Source of the DNA: Marinilabiliales bacterium
Lineage (GTDB): Bacteria; Bacteroidota; Bacteroidia; Bacteroidales; UBA12077
Assembly: GCA_002869305.1 (NCBI GenBank)
Contig: PKTC01000114.1
Span: 1-5,351 of the forward strand
Reading direction: 5' to 3'
Length of the DNA: 5,351 bases
Shown: in pieces, positions 1 through 5,307 of the stretch
Numbering within the stretch: the first letter of the stretch is position 1
Layout: every line of letters starts with the position of its first letter
Made by a program: the position numbers and the translations under genes
Notes under the pieces: generated by a model
Told to the model about the DNA's origin: nothing
The model's input: only the letters and a program-made list of their open reading frames with translations
Databases searched by the model: none

Positions 1-286
1 CTATATCTGTTGATTTACCTAATTCAACCCTAACATTATCATCTAGACAGTTTATAATATTTGCTCTTTTAACATTGGCTTCTTCTGCCGACTTAACATT
101 GTTAAAACTAAAGTTTGCTATATTGAGAGCCTTTCTGTGATAAGCAGCTACTTTTGCAGAACCATAAACTACTGGAATACAAAAGTCGAACATTCTGTTA
201 TCCATTAAAGCTTTAATAATTACTTCATAGCTAACTCCGTTTATATCACCATGAGAAATTCCAACAACGATCTTATTCTGAATCAT
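1..286 (-). CDS. pdxA: 4-hydroxythreonine-4-phosphate dehydrogenase PdxA, N-terminal part
   Basis: This is the first 95 codons of PdxA; the rest lies beyond the left edge. PdxA oxidises 4-phosphohydroxy-L-threonine with NAD in the cytoplasm, and the product is condensed by PdxJ to make pyridoxine 5'-phosphate (vitamin B6). The translation opens MIQNKIVVGISHGDINGVSY and continues into an E-V-I-I-K-A-L helix. This aligns with the classical PdxA opening (T-M-G-D-P-A-G-I-G-P-E-I). It also carries a Y-G-S-x-K-V-A-x-Y-H-R-K-A-L stretch at about residues 41-54 that I associate with Bacteroidales PdxA proteins. The metal-binding histidines known from the family lie further on and cannot be seen. The ATG at 286-284 is chosen because homology begins directly after it; no Shine-Dalgarno is visible. 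It lies 83 bp downstream of the aminopeptidase on the same strand, so co-transcription is possible but unproven. Confidence 0.88.
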   Translation of the reverse strand, partial: MIQNKIVVGISHGDINGVSYEVIIKALMDNRMFDFCIPVVYGSAKVAAYHRKALNIANFSFNNVKSAEEANVKRANIINCLDDNVRVELGKSTDI

Positions 287-328
287 ATATAATGTATTAT
301 TCGGTCAAACAAATGAATATATTAAACA

Positions 329-336
329 CAAAATTA
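329..336 (-). promoter_or_regulatory. Possible -7 element for pdxA
   Basis: Read on the minus strand this is TAATTTTG, a full match to the Bacteroidota -7 pattern TAnnTTTG, 42 bases upstream of the pdxA ATG. No TTG lies at the expected 19-21 base distance; the nearest is 12 bases upstream. The spacer is only about 17% GC, so chance matches are likely. This is a weak candidate for an independent pdxA promoter. Confidence 0.2.
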
Positions 337-369
337 AGGATAATATTTCAATAATAATGTTTATTATGT

Positions 370-1803
370 TTACAATTGATTATTGAAAAAATCGAAAAGC
401 AAACGAACTCCGACTGCTGTTGCTCCAATACCTCTGTAATTATCTTTTTTGGTTAGAAAAGCACATCCAGCAATATCTAGATGAATCCACGAGTAATCTG
501 TAAAATGTTCAAGAAACTTTCCTGCTGTAATAGCTCCCGCCTCGCGAGCTCCAAGATTCTTAATGTCGGCAACGTCTGATTTTAACATTTCGCCATACTC
601 GTCCCATAGGGGGAACTCAACAATTCTTTCATACATATTGTTACCAGAAACTTTTAATTGTTCAAACAGATCATCCTTAACATTGCTCATGGCAACTATT
701 CCTAAATCACCAATAGCCAAATGTGCGGAGCCCGTTAAAGTTGCTAAATCGATAACTAATTTCTGATCATATTTCTTTGCAAAGCTTAATGCGTCAGCCA
801 ATATTAATCGTCCCTCAGCATCAGTGTTTTTGATCTCAACTGTTGATCCGCTGTACATAGTAATTATATCATCTGGTACGTAGGCATTAGCATTTAATCT
901 ATTGTCGGTAGCTGGAATTAAACCAATGACATAAACAGGAATTTGCGCTTGAGCAATGGCATAAAGTGTTCCTGCAACCGCTGCAGCTCCTGCCATATCA
1001 GATTTCATGGTGTCCAAATAGTTTCCGGTTTTAATATTCATCCCTCCGGTATCGTAAACCACACCTTTACCGACTAAAATATAAGGCTTTTTATTTACAG
1101 CATCTTGAGGTTTCCATGTCAAAATATTAAAAGTAGGAGGGTCTACACTACCTTTATTAACTGCAAGCAATCCTCCCATTTTAAGCGATTTTATCTTAGC
1201 TTTATTAAACACCTCTACTTCGAACCCTCCATTTAACCCCATATTCTGAATTTCCAAAGAAAGTTGCTCCGCATTAAGAAACGAAACAGGTTCATTCACT
1301 AAGTTTTTGGTTTTGTAAACAGAGTCGACTAATATGTTTAGTTCCAAAATTTGTTCGTCTTCAATTTCTGTATTCAGAATGAATATTTCTTGTAGATAAT
1401 TTTTCTTATCTTCCGGCTCACTAAAGTATTTTATAAACTGATAATGACTAAGTGCTAATCCTTCTGCAAATGCTAATGCATACTCCGCATTACTTGATAG
1501 ATCCTTAAGAATTATTGCCGGATGTTTATTTTCTTTTAAGTTTGAATATAAGTCGCCAGCAGACCTTCGCAGATGCTCCTTAGCTATATGTTGTTCTTTT
1601 TCAGTATCAATCCAAAGAATATATTTCCATACTGGGTAAGAGTTAATGATTGCCCCTTTTTTCTTATTCTCAAATTGATTATTAATATACTCTAATTCAT
1701 TTGGCTTAAAATTCTCTTTTTTCAGTTTGGCGGGATTTTCAGAAATATATATGATAGAATATTTATCATTTACATTTGAAACTTTAGATATATTAATTTT
1801 CAT
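370..1803 (-). CDS. Leucyl aminopeptidase family protein (peptidase M17)
   Basis: This 477-residue protein is a complete M17 metallo-aminopeptidase, which releases N-terminal residues from peptides in the cytoplasm using two metal ions. The family's usual length is about 480-500. Residues 1 to about 165 form the variable N-terminal domain and the remainder is the catalytic domain. The metal-binding and catalytic residues of the family are all present: K246 in V-G-K-G, D251 in Y-D-T-G-G, K258 (the catalytic lysine by family alignment), D269 in K-S-D-M-A-G, and D328, E330 and R332 in the signature N-T-D-A-E-G-R-L. It should therefore be active; the real substrate range cannot be read from sequence. 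There is no signal peptide. The ATG at 1803 gives the expected N-terminal domain length. The gene is divergent from mqnC and upstream of pdxA. PepA members in other bacteria can also bind DNA, but nothing here shows that. Confidence 0.95.
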   Translation of the reverse strand: MKINISKVSNVNDKYSIIYISENPAKLKKENFKPNELEYINNQFENKKKGAIINSYPVWKYILWIDTEKEQHIAKEHLRRSAGDLYSNLKENKHPAIILKDLSSNAEYALAFAEGLALSHYQFIKYFSEPEDKKNYLQEIFILNTEIEDEQILELNILVDSVYKTKNLVNEPVSFLNAEQLSLEIQNMGLNGGFEVEVFNKAKIKSLKMGGLLAVNKGSVDPPTFNILTWKPQDAVNKKPYILVGKGVVYDTGGMNIKTGNYLDTMKSDMAGAAAVAGTLYAIAQAQIPVYVIGLIPATDNRLNANAYVPDDIITMYSGSTVEIKNTDAEGRLILADALSFAKKYDQKLVIDLATLTGSAHLAIGDLGIVAMSNVKDDLFEQLKVSGNNMYERIVEFPLWDEYGEMLKSDVADIKNLGAREAGAITAGKFLEHFTDYSWIHLDIAGCAFLTKKDNYRGIGATAVGVRLLFDFFNNQL

Positions 1804-1829
1804 AATTAAACTTATTAAGGTTTGAATTG

Positions 1830-1859
1830 TAAAGTTACTAATTTTGAACGGTCACTTAA
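1830..1859 (-). promoter_or_regulatory. Candidate aminopeptidase promoter
   Basis: On the minus strand, TTA (1859-1857), 19 bases, then TAACTTTA (1837-1830) resembles the Bacteroidota promoter TTG-N19-TAnnTTTG with one mismatch in each element. It would give a leader of roughly 20 bases before the ATG at 1803. It lies in the 104-bp spacer shared with the divergent mqnC promoter. Confidence 0.3.
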
Positions 1860-1875
1860 TCGACATGGAATTAAA

Positions 1876-1902
1876 TTGGCTACATTAATTTAATTAGTTT
1901 TG
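1876..1902 (+). promoter_or_regulatory. Candidate mqnC promoter with -7 element next to the start codon
   Basis: TAGTTTTG at 1895-1902 fully matches TAnnTTTG and ends five bases before the mqnC ATG. A TTG at 1876-1878 lies 16 bases upstream, shorter than the usual 19-21, so the -33 assignment is weak. If this is the promoter, transcription would start at or within a base or two of the ATG, giving a leaderless or nearly leaderless mRNA. A second full -7 match, TAATTTTG at 1839-1846, also lacks a well-placed TTG. Confidence 0.35.
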
Positions 1903-1907
1903 CAATT

Positions 1908-3011
1908 ATGTTTATAAATAAAATATATAAAAAAGCACTGAAACTTGAATTCCTAACAATAGAAGAAGGACTTTTGTTGTATGAAAAGGCTCCTCTAGAA
2001 GAGCTAATAGATATTGGGAATCAGCTTAAGATAATACACAAACCTGAGAAGGTAGTAACCTGGCAGATAGATCGTAATGTAAATATTACAAATGCATGTG
2101 TTTCTCAATGTAAGTTTTGTAATTTTTACAAAAGACCAAATGATGAAGGAGTTTATGTTACAACAATCGAAGAATATAAATCCAAAATAAAGGAGTTATT
2201 TAAATTAGGAGGAGAGCAGTTGCTGCTTCAAGGTGGTTTACACCCAAAATTGAAGCTCGATTTTTATACTAATTTGTTTAGTGAGCTAAAATCAATATAT
2301 CCTAAGTTAAAATTGCATGCCTTAGGCCCTCCAGAAATTGCTCATCTAGCAAGACTTGAGAAAAAATCATATAAAGAAATACTGCAAGCATTAATTAAAT
2401 CCGGATTAGATAGCTTGCCGGGAGCCGGTGCCGAAATACTATGCGACAGGGTAAGAAAAAGTATCTCTCCAGCTAAAGCAAGCACACAACAATGGTTGGA
2501 TGTTATGCGAGAAGCGCATAAGTTAGATATGGTGACTTCAGCAACTATGATGTTTGGACATGTTGAAACCAAACGTGAAAGAATAGAACATTTGGTTGCT
2601 ATAAGGCAGGTACAATCAGAAAAACCAAAATCATCACCCGGATTCTTAGCCTTTATACCATGGCCATTTCAAGATGAAAATACAAAACTGCAAAAAGAGT
2701 TAGGAGTTCATAACCAGGTTCGAGCCGAAGAATATATTCGCACTATAGCAATTAGTAGAATAATGCTTCCAAATGTTCAAAATATTCAGGCATCCTGGTT
2801 GACTGTTGGAAAAGACATTGCTCAGATTTGCCTGCATGCTGGTGCAAATGATTTTGGATCGATTATGATTGAAGAGAATGTGGTTTCGTCAGCAGGTGCA
2901 AGCTATAAGTTTGATGCTGAAGGTATACAAAAGGCAATTCGTGAAGCTGGTTTTGAACCCAAATTAAGAAATCAGAGGTATGAGTTTATTGAATGGAATG
3001 CTCAGAGCTAA
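1908..3011 (+). CDS. mqnC: Cyclic dehypoxanthine futalosine synthase MqnC (radical SAM)
   Basis: This 367-residue radical-SAM enzyme is assigned to MqnC. MqnC cyclises dehypoxanthine futalosine in the futalosine pathway to menaquinone, using a 4Fe-4S cluster and S-adenosylmethionine. The cluster motif C-x3-C-x2-C is C64, C68 and C71. Features that favour MqnC over the related aminofutalosine synthase MqnE and over CofH are L-L-L-Q-G-G-L-H-P at 105-113, P-G-A-G-A-E-I-L at 171-178, A-T-M-M-F-G-H-V-E at 212-220, A-S-W at 295-297, and G-A-N-D-F-G-S followed by E-E-N-V-V-S-S-A-G at 332-330 region (residues about 322-338). Length is normal for the family, and the ATG at 1908 places the expected short helical N-terminus before the motif. 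No other mqn gene is in the window. Its stop is one base from that of convergent sfsA. Enzymatic assignment rests on recalled family motifs, not on a search. Confidence 0.92.
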   Translation: MFINKIYKKALKLEFLTIEEGLLLYEKAPLEELIDIGNQLKIIHKPEKVVTWQIDRNVNITNACVSQCKFCNFYKRPNDEGVYVTTIEEYKSKIKELFKLGGEQLLLQGGLHPKLKLDFYTNLFSELKSIYPKLKLHALGPPEIAHLARLEKKSYKEILQALIKSGLDSLPGAGAEILCDRVRKSISPAKASTQQWLDVMREAHKLDMVTSATMMFGHVETKRERIEHLVAIRQVQSEKPKSSPGFLAFIPWPFQDENTKLQKELGVHNQVRAEEYIRTIAISRIMLPNVQNIQASWLTVGKDIAQICLHAGANDFGSIMIEENVVSSAGASYKFDAEGIQKAIREAGFEPKLRNQRYEFIEWNAQS

Positions 3012-3012
3012 A

Positions 3013-3705
3013 TTACAATTCAAAAGGTAATTCGTGTGTCAATTTAATTTCTGTTGGAGTTACTTTAGCCAGAATTGGAATTATTTCAACTCCCTTGCTA
3101 TATGCTGACTTAAGTGCGTTAGCATATTCAGGATCGATTTCTTTTGCTGGAGCAAAAATCGAAACATCTGTTCGTTGAATTATATATAGCATTACAGCTC
3201 GCATACCATCTTCTTTAACTTTTATAAGAGTTTCCAGGTGTTTTTTACCACGACTTGTAATGGCATCAGGAAATAAAGCATAATTTCCTTTTTTGTAGGT
3301 AACATTTTTAACTTCAATATAGCAAGTTTCTTTTTCATTTTTAGCCATTATATCAAAACGACTATTACCAAAGTTTACTTCTCGCTTAACTTCAGTATAT
3401 CCTTTTAGCTTTTCAATATCTCCATTTTTAATTGCCTCAAAAGAAATTTTATTTGGATTGCCTGTATTTATTCCAACCCACTTGTCATTAATTCTTATCA
3501 TTTCCCATGTGAATTTGGTTTTTCGTTTGGGATCATTTACGGGCGATAAATAGACCTCAGCATTTTCTTCGAGACAGGTTTTCATGGAACCCGAATTGGT
3601 GCAATGAGCAGTAATAATTTCTCCAGAATCTAATTTTACATCTGCTAAAAATCTTTTATAACGTTTCACTAAGTTACCATGAACTAATTGATTACTGAAT
3701 TTCAT
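3013..3705 (-). CDS. sfsA: SfsA family protein (sugar fermentation stimulation protein A homologue)
   Basis: This 230-residue protein has the full set of SfsA landmarks: R-Y-K-R-F-L-A-D-V at 15-23, a H-C-x-N-S-G-S-M loop at 34-41, W-V-G-I-N-T at 76-81, S-R-F-D at 115-118, Y-I-E-V-K-N at 129-134, F-P-D-A at 145-148 and I-D-P-E-Y-A at 190-195. D118, E131 and K133 fit the PD-(D/E)xK nuclease-like core described for this family, so DNA binding or cleavage is plausible. The name comes from an old E. coli maltose-fermentation phenotype and the cellular role remains unclear. Length is standard for the family and it looks intact. It is convergent with mqnC and divergent from the ykgJ-like gene, so it is probably transcribed alone from the promoter at 3723-3752. 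Confidence 0.94.
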   Translation of the reverse strand: MKFSNQLVHGNLVKRYKRFLADVKLDSGEIITAHCTNSGSMKTCLEENAEVYLSPVNDPKRKTKFTWEMIRINDKWVGINTGNPNKISFEAIKNGDIEKLKGYTEVKREVNFGNSRFDIMAKNEKETCYIEVKNVTYKKGNYALFPDAITSRGKKHLETLIKVKEDGMRAVMLYIIQRTDVSIFAPAKEIDPEYANALKSAYSKGVEIIPILAKVTPTEIKLTHELPFEL

Positions 3706-3722
3706 ATAGACTGGCTTTTATA

Positions 3723-3752
3723 CAAATTTGACTTACAGATTTTATTAATCAA
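3723..3752 (-). promoter_or_regulatory. Candidate sfsA promoter
   Basis: On the minus strand, TTG (3752-3750), exactly 19 bases, then CAAATTTG (3730-3723) fits TTG-N19-TAnnTTTG with a single mismatch. The G ends 17 bases before the sfsA ATG, predicting a leader of about 10-13 bases. CAAATTTG is its own reverse complement, but the plus strand has no TTG at the right distance, so use in the ykgJ direction is not supported. Confidence 0.45.
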
Positions 3753-3810
3753 TTGTAAGCTAACAACACTATGGTTAAAAAGTTATAATATTGCAAAAAA
3801 TTTTTGAATT

Positions 3811-4062
3811 ATGGAATGCCGTTCAGGTTGTGCTGCTTGTTGCATTTATCCTTCAATATCTTCGTTTATTCCAGGTATGCCTGATGGCAAACCTGCTGGA
3901 ACTGCATGCATTCATTTGGCTGATGATTTTAGTTGTAAGATTTTTAATTCCCCTAACCGTCCAAAAGTTTGTAGTGGGTTTCAACCGGAGAAGATCTTTT
4001 GTGGCGAATCTGCAGTGGAGGCATATGAAATTATTGCTTCGTTAGAAGGGATTCCTGTGTAA
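3811..4062 (+). CDS. ykgJ: YkgJ-type cysteine cluster protein (putative zinc or iron-sulphur binding)
   Basis: This 83-residue protein belongs to the small cysteine-cluster (CxxCxxxxC-type) family that includes E. coli YkgJ. It opens M-E-C-R-S-G-C-A-A-C-C and then has I-P-G-M-P-D-G-K-P-A-G at 20-30, as I recall for YkgJ relatives. Eight cysteines are present: C3, C7, C10, C11, C33, C42, C54 and C64, nearly 10% of the residues. This suggests a bound metal (zinc in many annotations, iron-sulphur not excluded). The family function is unknown. There is no signal peptide or membrane segment. The ATG at 3811 is well fixed, because an in-frame TGA lies two codons upstream and the first conserved cysteine is residue 3. 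It stands divergent from sfsA and 94 bp before another small plus-strand gene. The symbol denotes family membership only. Confidence 0.88.
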   Translation: MECRSGCAACCIYPSISSFIPGMPDGKPAGTACIHLADDFSCKIFNSPNRPKVCSGFQPEKIFCGESAVEAYEIIASLEGIPV

Positions 4063-4146
4063 AGATTTGTTCAGAATAGTTAACAAAAAATTGTTCAATT
4101 AAAACATTCCTGGTTCATATTTGTTTTACTGAAATTGGTAACTAAT

Positions 4147-4154
4147 TAGTTTTG
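4147..4154 (+). promoter_or_regulatory. Possible -7 element directly before the 84-residue gene
   Basis: TAGTTTTG fully matches TAnnTTTG and ends two bases before the ATG at 4157. It lies within the 12-base string TAATTAGTTTTG (4143-4154), which also occurs exactly before mqnC (1891-1902). The nearest candidate -33 element, TTTG at 4120-4123, is 23 bases upstream, slightly too far. If real, the transcript would start at or just after the ATG. Confidence 0.28.
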
Positions 4155-4156
4155 AT

Positions 4157-4411
4157 ATGACAAGAGAGGAATTTATACAGATGTCTCTTGCCGAACAGGG
4201 GATGGCATTAATAAATGATGGAAAACATTTAACTCAGGTACAAAAAGGAAATCAATTGATGAATCTATATTCAGTGCATGATTTTTTTGTAGAGGTAATT
4301 TATTCAGTTTTATCAGAAAAGATTGATAAAATTGAAGTAATTAGTGATCTCTCGAGGATAGATCACTATATTGAAGAGAACCAAAAACAAGAAAAGCTAC
4401 ATTTAAATTAA
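4157..4411 (+). CDS. Small hypothetical protein, 84 residues
   Basis: I cannot assign a function. The protein is soluble-looking, with no signal peptide, no transmembrane segment and no cysteine. It has an N-terminal T-R-E-E-F-I-Q-M-S-L-A-E-Q-G segment, a central N-L-Y-S-V-H-D-F-F-V-E-V-I-Y-S patch at about 36-50 that looks like a beta-rich core, and a charged lysine/glutamate-rich tail. It resembles, from memory and with low certainty, small uncharacterised Bacteroidota proteins starting M-T-x-E-E-F. The start at 4157 keeps that segment. An internal ATG at codon 9 (4181) has a purine-rich GAGAGGA about 11 bases upstream and would give 76 residues. Coding is supported by the terminator placed exactly at its 3' end. 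It may share a transcript with the ykgJ-like gene 94 bp upstream. Confidence 0.72.
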   Translation: MTREEFIQMSLAEQGMALINDGKHLTQVQKGNQLMNLYSVHDFFVEVIYSVLSEKIDKIEVISDLSRIDHYIEENQKQEKLHLN

Positions 4412-4430
4412 TGTAGCTTTTTTCTTTTTA
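4390..4430. terminator. Bidirectional intrinsic terminator between convergent genes
   Basis: A perfect 12-bp stem (4392-4403 pairing with 4410-4421) closes a 6-base loop. On the plus strand it runs into T6-C-T5 (4418-4429). On the minus strand the stem is followed by a T-rich stretch (CTTGTTTTT, complement of 4383-4391). It therefore serves both the 84-residue gene and the redoxin. Both stop codons are built into it: the plus stop TAA (4409-4411) spans the loop and stem edge, and the minus stop (4430-4428) lies in the T tract. Confidence 0.85.
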
Positions 4431-5006
4431 TATCAAATCACATGCTTCGGGAGGCATCCAGTGTGCATCTTTCCCATCCCACTTTATATTACAACCAATT
4501 GGATTGGTTACAGGGGTTGATATTCTATTTCCGGATAGATGTTCATCAAGAATATTTTCTAAATTATTTATTGTCATTCTTGAAGGATCTTTTGGACTAT
4601 CAATAGCGCGACCTGTATAAATTAAATTTCGTGTATCATTAAATACAAAAAAGTGCGGAGTCTTTAATGCGCCATATTCTAATGCTATTTTTTGCGATTC
4701 ATCAAATAAATATAACCATGGGAACTTATGTTCGTCCATTCTTTTCACCATGTTTGGAAAACTATCTTCTTCATAAGTATTCATGCTATTTGAATTTATG
4801 GCAACAAATCGCACACCTTTAGGAGCATACTTTTCAACGGTTTTTCGTGTAATTTCATCTGATCCTAATACATAAGGGCAGTGGTTACATGTAAAAAAAA
4901 CAACCAGTACTTTTTCACTAAAATCAGACAGTTTGTATTTGTTTCCATCAGTTGCTGGTAAATTAAAGTTTGGGGCTTTATAGCCTATTTGTAAAGTAAA
5001 TGCCAT
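4428..5006 (-). CDS. Thioredoxin-like redoxin (AhpC/TSA-type thiol oxidoreductase)
   Basis: This 192-residue protein has a thioredoxin fold of the AhpC/TSA/redoxin type. It opens with the family's G-x-x-A-P-x-F-x-L-P (residues 8-17) and the strand V-L-V-V-F-F-T leading to C40-N-H-C43-P-Y, a thioredoxin-like CxxC pair. The conserved cis-proline is P117 in K-T-P-H-F-F-V-F. The tail carries a further cysteine in G-C-N-I-K-W (C172) and another at C189 in P-E-A-C-D-L-I. I associate the G-C-x-I-K-W tail with the peroxiredoxin-like subfamily often annotated simply as thioredoxin family protein. No signal peptide is present, so it probably acts in the cytoplasm; its partner and reductant are unknown. 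The ATG at 5006 gives the normal N-terminus, preceded by an A-rich stretch rather than a Shine-Dalgarno. No promoter could be identified upstream. Confidence 0.92.
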   Translation of the reverse strand: MAFTLQIGYKAPNFNLPATDGNKYKLSDFSEKVLVVFFTCNHCPYVLGSDEITRKTVEKYAPKGVRFVAINSNSMNTYEEDSFPNMVKRMDEHKFPWLYLFDESQKIALEYGALKTPHFFVFNDTRNLIYTGRAIDSPKDPSRMTINNLENILDEHLSGNRISTPVTNPIGCNIKWDGKDAHWMPPEACDLI

Positions 5007-5146
5007 AGTTTTTGTTTTTTTGTAAAACAGGTAAAATATGAAAATGTTTATTTGACATAGGGTAAGTTTATATTAGGTAATCTTTAAATTAAGAGCAATA
5101 TATAAGGTGGAGCAGGTTAAGCTAGAGTTAGGATTATATATATGCC

Positions 5147-5191
5147 TCTAAAATTAAGCCGAGATTTAAATGTGATGAGCCTGATTTTAGA
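5147..5191. repeat. Imperfect inverted repeat in the 5007-5307 spacer
   Basis: TCTAAAAT (5147-5154) pairs perfectly with ATTTTAGA (5184-5191). The pairing extends inwards with one wobble, one A-T pair, one mismatch and two G-C pairs to 5159/5179, leaving a 19-base loop. On the plus strand a T-rich run (5207-5220) begins about 15 bases after the stem, too far for a classical terminator. Function unknown. Confidence 0.3.
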
Positions 5192-5261
5192 TAACCTCTC
5201 TGCCTCTTTTATTTTTTATTAATGCATCAGTTTTTCTTCATAAGATGGATCACTTTAAAAG

Positions 5262-5291
5262 TTGGTGGATTAAATAAAAATTTAATCTTTG
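5262..5291 (+). promoter_or_regulatory. Candidate promoter for the gene at 5308
   Basis: TTG (5262-5264), exactly 19 bases, then AATCTTTG (5284-5291) matches the Bacteroidota pattern TTG-N19-TAnnTTTG with one mismatch. The next ATG is 16 bases further on, giving a predicted leader of about 10-12 bases. Together with the open frame that follows, this supports a gene start here. Confidence 0.45.
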
Positions 5292-5307
5292 TAGTCATTA
5301 AACCAAT

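Larger units (their letters stand above)
5007..5307. other. Spacer without a clear gene, containing a GC-elevated island
   Basis: These 301 bases separate the divergent redoxin and the gene beginning at 5308. No frame on either strand looks convincingly coding. The first 50 or so bases are very AT-rich, but 5101-5210 has 39 G or C in 110 (35%), against 17-23% by count in the spacers 287-369, 3706-3810 and 4063-4156. The island holds an imperfect inverted repeat and one 26-codon reading frame (5142-5222) that has an AGGA nine bases before its ATG. It could be a small RNA, a decayed gene or a regulatory leader. The right end holds a good promoter match. Confidence 0.5.

Noticed and set aside
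351..367. Perfect 7-bp inverted repeat (ATAATAA, TGT, TTATTAT) just after the aminopeptidase stop
   Set aside because: It is composed only of A-T pairs and lacks a T tract after it on the minus strand, so it is unlikely to terminate transcription; expected by chance in DNA this AT-rich.
563..766. 67-codon plus-strand open frame
   Set aside because: It lies wholly antisense to the M17 aminopeptidase, across its conserved catalytic domain. The product has no recognisable features.
2342..2572. 76-codon minus-strand open frame
   Set aside because: It is antisense to the conserved core of mqnC, and the translation has no family character.
2993..3178. 61-codon plus-strand open frame overlapping the mqnC end
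   Set aside because: It is mostly antisense to the conserved C-terminus of sfsA and overlaps the end of mqnC in another frame.
3723..3730. Palindromic CAAATTTG as a shared -7 element for both divergent genes
   Set aside because: Only the minus strand has a TTG at 19 bases; on the plus strand the nearest upstream TTG is 32 bases away.
3791..4045. 84-codon plus-strand open frame beginning with TTG
   Set aside because: It overlaps the ykgJ-like gene in another frame; the 3811 frame carries the ordered cysteine motifs, so this one is a shadow.
4067..4097. Direct repeat TTGTTCA (4067-4073 and 4091-4097) and a weak AACAA/TTGTT hairpin after ykgJ
   Set aside because: Too short and too AT-rich to stand out from chance, and no terminator-like T run follows.
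5105..5150. tRNA-like start (GGTGGAGCAGGTTAAGC) in the spacer
   Set aside because: No acceptor stem partner, anticodon arm or T-loop consensus follows, so it cannot be folded as a tRNA.
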